Source: an uncultured Bacteroidota bacterium (GTDB lineage: Bacteria > Bacteroidota > Bacteroidia > Chitinophagales > Chitinophagaceae). Taken from it: a stretch of 9,085 nt of DNA. The translations under genes and the position numbers were made by a program. The DNA lies in the NCBI GenBank assembly GCA_903905685.1, contig CAIVHI010000281.1:1-9085 (forward strand). The letters are read 5' to 3'. Positions 7,261 to 9,085 of this stretch are shown in pieces (position 1 is the first letter of the stretch; every line of letters begins with the position of its first letter). The notes below the pieces were generated by a model. The model was not told the origin of the DNA. It made no database searches and was given only the letters and a program-made list of their open reading frames with translations.

Positions 7261-8292
7261 TCAGTGATTGACAACCACTTTTTGCACGGTGCAACTGTCC
7301 CCATCCAATATTTTCAGGAAATATACTCCTGAGGGCAAATCTCCGACCGGGCAAATCACGTCGGAATGACCGATAGATAGGGCTACCTGCCCGAGGTCGC
7401 GAACGCCATTCCCTGTCACGTCATACAACACCATGGATGGATGCCGGTCCCCATTCGATTCGTACCCAATGTGCAGTACATCCACAGCAGGATTGGGCCC
7501 AACTGTGACCGCCGAGAGTCGGGCAATTGACGGCATACCCGATGTGGACCCCGCAAATGGAGAGAATATATTAGCAACTCCCAGCCCGGCCCCGGAAGAA
7601 CTGTCGAGCGTGATTTGCAGCAGGCAAAACTTGAAGTCGGGTGAATACCAGCTGTAACGTTGGAAATAGCCACTGTAGGTAGGCGGAAAACCCGGAACAC
7701 TGTCATAGCGATATGCAACTGTACTGCACCGCAGTGCATTGGGGAACGATATGGATGGCAATATTAAGGTGCCATAACCATCCTCAACATTGGTATCCAA
7801 TTCGATAGTGTAGGTCGACGTGGCTCCACCGTAGGAAAAAACGACGTCGGTGTCAATCGAGGTTTCACCGTAAACCACCGGATACCTGTTGGCAATCTGT
7901 GGCTTGTAGTAGTGTTGAGTCGTACTTCCCAGCGCTATATATCCCAAATATTCCAATGCAGACGACGTTGCCGACAAGTATTCATATACCGCTGTGCCAC
8001 CAATGGTTGCCTCTGCGGCCAAGCCGCTACCCGGAAAAGAATCGCAATAAACGGTAGTGGAACAGTCTACATACCTATAAACAATGGTGTTCAAAGCCGT
8101 GAGGGTATGGAAATCCCAGGTCACCCCTGCACCCGACGCGCCTATGGCAACCCCCGCAGTGTGGCATTGGTGTTGGGCAAGGGTATCTCCCGCCACAGGA
8201 TTGTTGGTAACGGCTGTGAGGACCGGCTGGGCTACCGACGAAGCCGAACAAACAGCAAGAACAGCGATTATGATGTATTTCACGAGAAACAT
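7261..8292 (-). CDS. Secreted protein of unknown function with T9SS type A sorting domain
   Basis: The 343-residue protein has a Sec signal peptide (KYIIIAVLAV core, likely cleaved near SSVAQ, residue 22). Its central part of about 230 residues is beta-rich. The C-terminal domain of about 85 residues starts around 258 and matches the Por_Secre_tail/type A sorting pattern: VGPNPAVDVLHI, then a central VLYDVTGNGV strand, LPSGVYFLKI and a final KVVV strand. Such domains direct cargo through the type IX system to the cell surface or medium and are usually cleaved off. The middle contains YPVVYGET and DGYGTLILPS, motifs that recur in uncharacterised secreted Bacteroidota proteins. No catalytic motif is evident. 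Seven cysteines lie after the signal (C43, C77, C83, C189, C223, C314, C334), so disulfides are possible. The ATG at 8292 is chosen because it directly precedes the signal peptide. An in-frame ATG at 8394 would add 34 residues and overlap the acetyltransferase stop codon. Confidence 0.85.
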   Translation of the reverse strand: MFLVKYIIIAVLAVCSASSVAQPVLTAVTNNPVAGDTLAQHQCHTAGVAIGASGAGVTWDFHTLTALNTIVYRYVDCSTTVYCDSFPGSGLAAEATIGGTAVYEYLSATSSALEYLGYIALGSTTQHYYKPQIANRYPVVYGETSIDTDVVFSYGGATSTYTIELDTNVEDGYGTLILPSISFPNALRCSTVAYRYDSVPGFPPTYSGYFQRYSWYSPDFKFCLLQITLDSSSGAGLGVANIFSPFAGSTSGMPSIARLSAVTVGPNPAVDVLHIGYESNGDRHPSMVLYDVTGNGVRDLGQVALSIGHSDVICPVGDLPSGVYFLKILDGDSCTVQKVVVNH

Positions 8293-8320
8293 TTGTTCGG
8301 AATTAGAAGTAAGCAAAATG

Positions 8321-8355
8321 CAAAGGTTTAATTCGAATATACATCTTTCATCAAG
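8321..8355 (-). promoter_or_regulatory. Weak promoter candidate for the T9SS cargo gene
   Basis: On the minus strand, AACCTTTG (8328-8321) matches five of the six fixed bases of TAnnTTTG, and CTTG (8355-8352) is a -33-like element 23 bases upstream, a longer spacing than usual. Transcription would start near 8314, giving a leader of about 20 bases. If real, this start supports translation from the ATG at 8292 rather than the one at 8394. Confidence 0.25.
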
Positions 8356-8390
8356 CCTTAATTGGTATGGATGCTGATTGCCTACCCCAA

Positions 8391-8936
8391 TCATCCAATC
8401 AAAGAATAAATTGCCGAATCTATGAACTTGCCCCGATAATAATAGTTTTCGCGGAAATAGGCCTCCCGAACGAAGCCTTGCCGTTCCAATACACGGATGG
8501 ATGCGCTATTTGCAGGATTCACATTGGCCTCTGCCGAGTGCAGTTTCATGGTGTCGAAACCGTATTGCAACACCGCCCTAATAGCCTCCGCCATTATACC
8601 TTGGCCCTGATGTTTCGGGTGTAGCACGTAGCCCAACTCGCCGCGATAGTGGTTTTTATTGATGTTCCAAAAGCAAATGGTGCCTATCAGTTTTGGATTG
8701 CCCTTTAGGGTAATGGCCCAATTTATGGCGTCGTTTTCGTCTATGCCCTTGTCCACCAATGCAATGAAGGTCATGACCTCATCAAGCGTCTTAACAGGCT
8801 CCCGGTCCAGATATTGCAATATACCGGGATCCGACCGTTGGAAAAATACTTCGGGAGCATCTTCCACCCCCATTCTGCGCAACACCAGCCGCTCGGTGGT
8901 AAGGACGGGAAATGGAGTAAAGTTGACTTGCAGCAT
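8391..8936 (-). CDS. GNAT-family N-acetyltransferase, RimJ/RimL type
   Basis: Members transfer acetyl from acetyl-CoA to an amine, for example a ribosomal-protein N-terminus or a small molecule; the substrate here cannot be read from sequence. The 181 residues match the family length (Acetyltransf_3). The opening TTERLVLRRMGVEDAPEVF is the usual first strand and helix of RimJ/RimL-like proteins. The acetyl-CoA pyrophosphate-binding motif is in LHPKHQGQGIMAEA (105-118, Q-G-Q-G-I-M). The downstream helix motif NPANSASIRVLERQGF (140-155) is textbook for this subfamily. The start is the ATG at 8936; no ribosome binding site is obvious. The T9SS cargo gene follows 98 bp downstream, but nothing suggests a functional link. 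Family is certain, substrate unknown. Confidence 0.93.
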   Translation of the reverse strand: MLQVNFTPFPVLTTERLVLRRMGVEDAPEVFFQRSDPGILQYLDREPVKTLDEVMTFIALVDKGIDENDAINWAITLKGNPKLIGTICFWNINKNHYRGELGYVLHPKHQGQGIMAEAIRAVLQYGFDTMKLHSAEANVNPANSASIRVLERQGFVREAYFRENYYYRGKFIDSAIYSLIG

Positions 8937-9085
8937 GGGAACGAACTGTTTATGGCCTTAATAAATCCTTTCTCCACGGGTCGGCTATCCACCGAGCTAA
9001 AGGAATGGTAATATTAGTGATTTCCTGCCTGAATAACAAGGAAGCCGCACAGATTGAGCCCTCCCGATCGGGCATTTGCCGGCAC
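8937..9085. other. Right-edge region without a recognisable gene
   Basis: These 149 bases hold no gene I can identify. On the minus strand, a frame is open from the edge to a TAA at 8952-8950, 13 bases before the acetyltransferase start. That is a plausible operon spacing for the 3' end of a preceding gene, but its 44 codons resemble nothing I know. On the plus strand, an ATG at 9005 opens 27 codons to the edge (MVILVISCLNNKEAA...), with AAAGGA touching the ATG. Small palindromes are present: TAATATTA (9009-9016), TTCCT/AGGAA (9022-9043) and CCCGATCGGG (9063-9072). None of these is sufficient to call a gene or regulatory site. Confidence 0.3.

Noticed and set aside
7146..7304. N-terminal 53-residue extension of Idi
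   Set aside because: It overlaps the cargo gene, shows no family similarity, and the ATG at 7145 fits the normal Idi N-terminus.
8950..9010. tRNA-like string TAGCTCGGTGGATAGC on the minus strand
   Set aside because: The D-arm does not pair properly, and no acceptor stem, anticodon arm or CCA end follows in register.
1..9085. Defence system, mobile element, CRISPR array or biosynthetic cluster
   Set aside because: No transposase, integrase, repeat-spacer pattern, nuclease or synthase signature is seen in any frame; the genes are housekeeping and envelope types with uniform strand and similar codon use.

Overview
The window reads as ordinary chromosome of a member of the Bacteroidota, perhaps of the Chitinophagales type. 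Four things point there: a secreted protein with a C-terminal type IX secretion (T9SS) sorting domain; a 970-residue outer-membrane beta-barrel protein with the CarboxypepD_reg/plug/barrel layout typical of the phylum; a GpsA with the GPCHAEEVA motif; and a match to the phylum's own promoter consensus (TAnnTTTG) upstream of gpsA. Shine-Dalgarno sequences are weak or absent at most starts, which is also usual there. The species cannot be named from this sequence.

All seven recognisable genes lie on the minus strand, so transcription runs from high to low coordinates. In that order they are: a RimJ/RimL-type GNAT acetyltransferase (8936-8391); a T9SS-targeted secreted protein of unknown function (8292-7261); type I isopentenyl-diphosphate isomerase Idi (7145-6624); a TonB-dependent-receptor-like barrel (6576-3664); NAD(P)-dependent glycerol-3-phosphate dehydrogenase GpsA (3552-2530, TTG start); a three-helix membrane protein with a von Willebrand factor A (VWA) domain (2393-351); and the N-terminal 85 codons of a secreted methionine-sulfoxide reductase MsrB, which runs off the left edge (255-1).

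The gaps between genes are 47 to 137 bp, and no stretch of 300 bases lacks a gene. The gap before gpsA holds the best promoter candidate, with an inverted repeat laid over its upstream element. A GC-rich stem-loop directly abuts the gpsA stop codon. The last 149 bases at the right edge hold no gene I can recognise, only short open frames running off the window and some small palindromes.

The genes do not form an obvious pathway. Two act in lipid or isoprenoid metabolism (gpsA, idi), three act at the envelope or outside the cell (barrel, T9SS cargo, MsrB), one is a membrane VWA protein and one is a general acetyltransferase. I see no tRNA, rRNA, CRISPR array, insertion sequence, phage gene or defence cassette, and no convincing evidence of a new multi-gene system. 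The least understood items are the VWA membrane protein, the T9SS cargo and the regulatory-looking sequence before gpsA.
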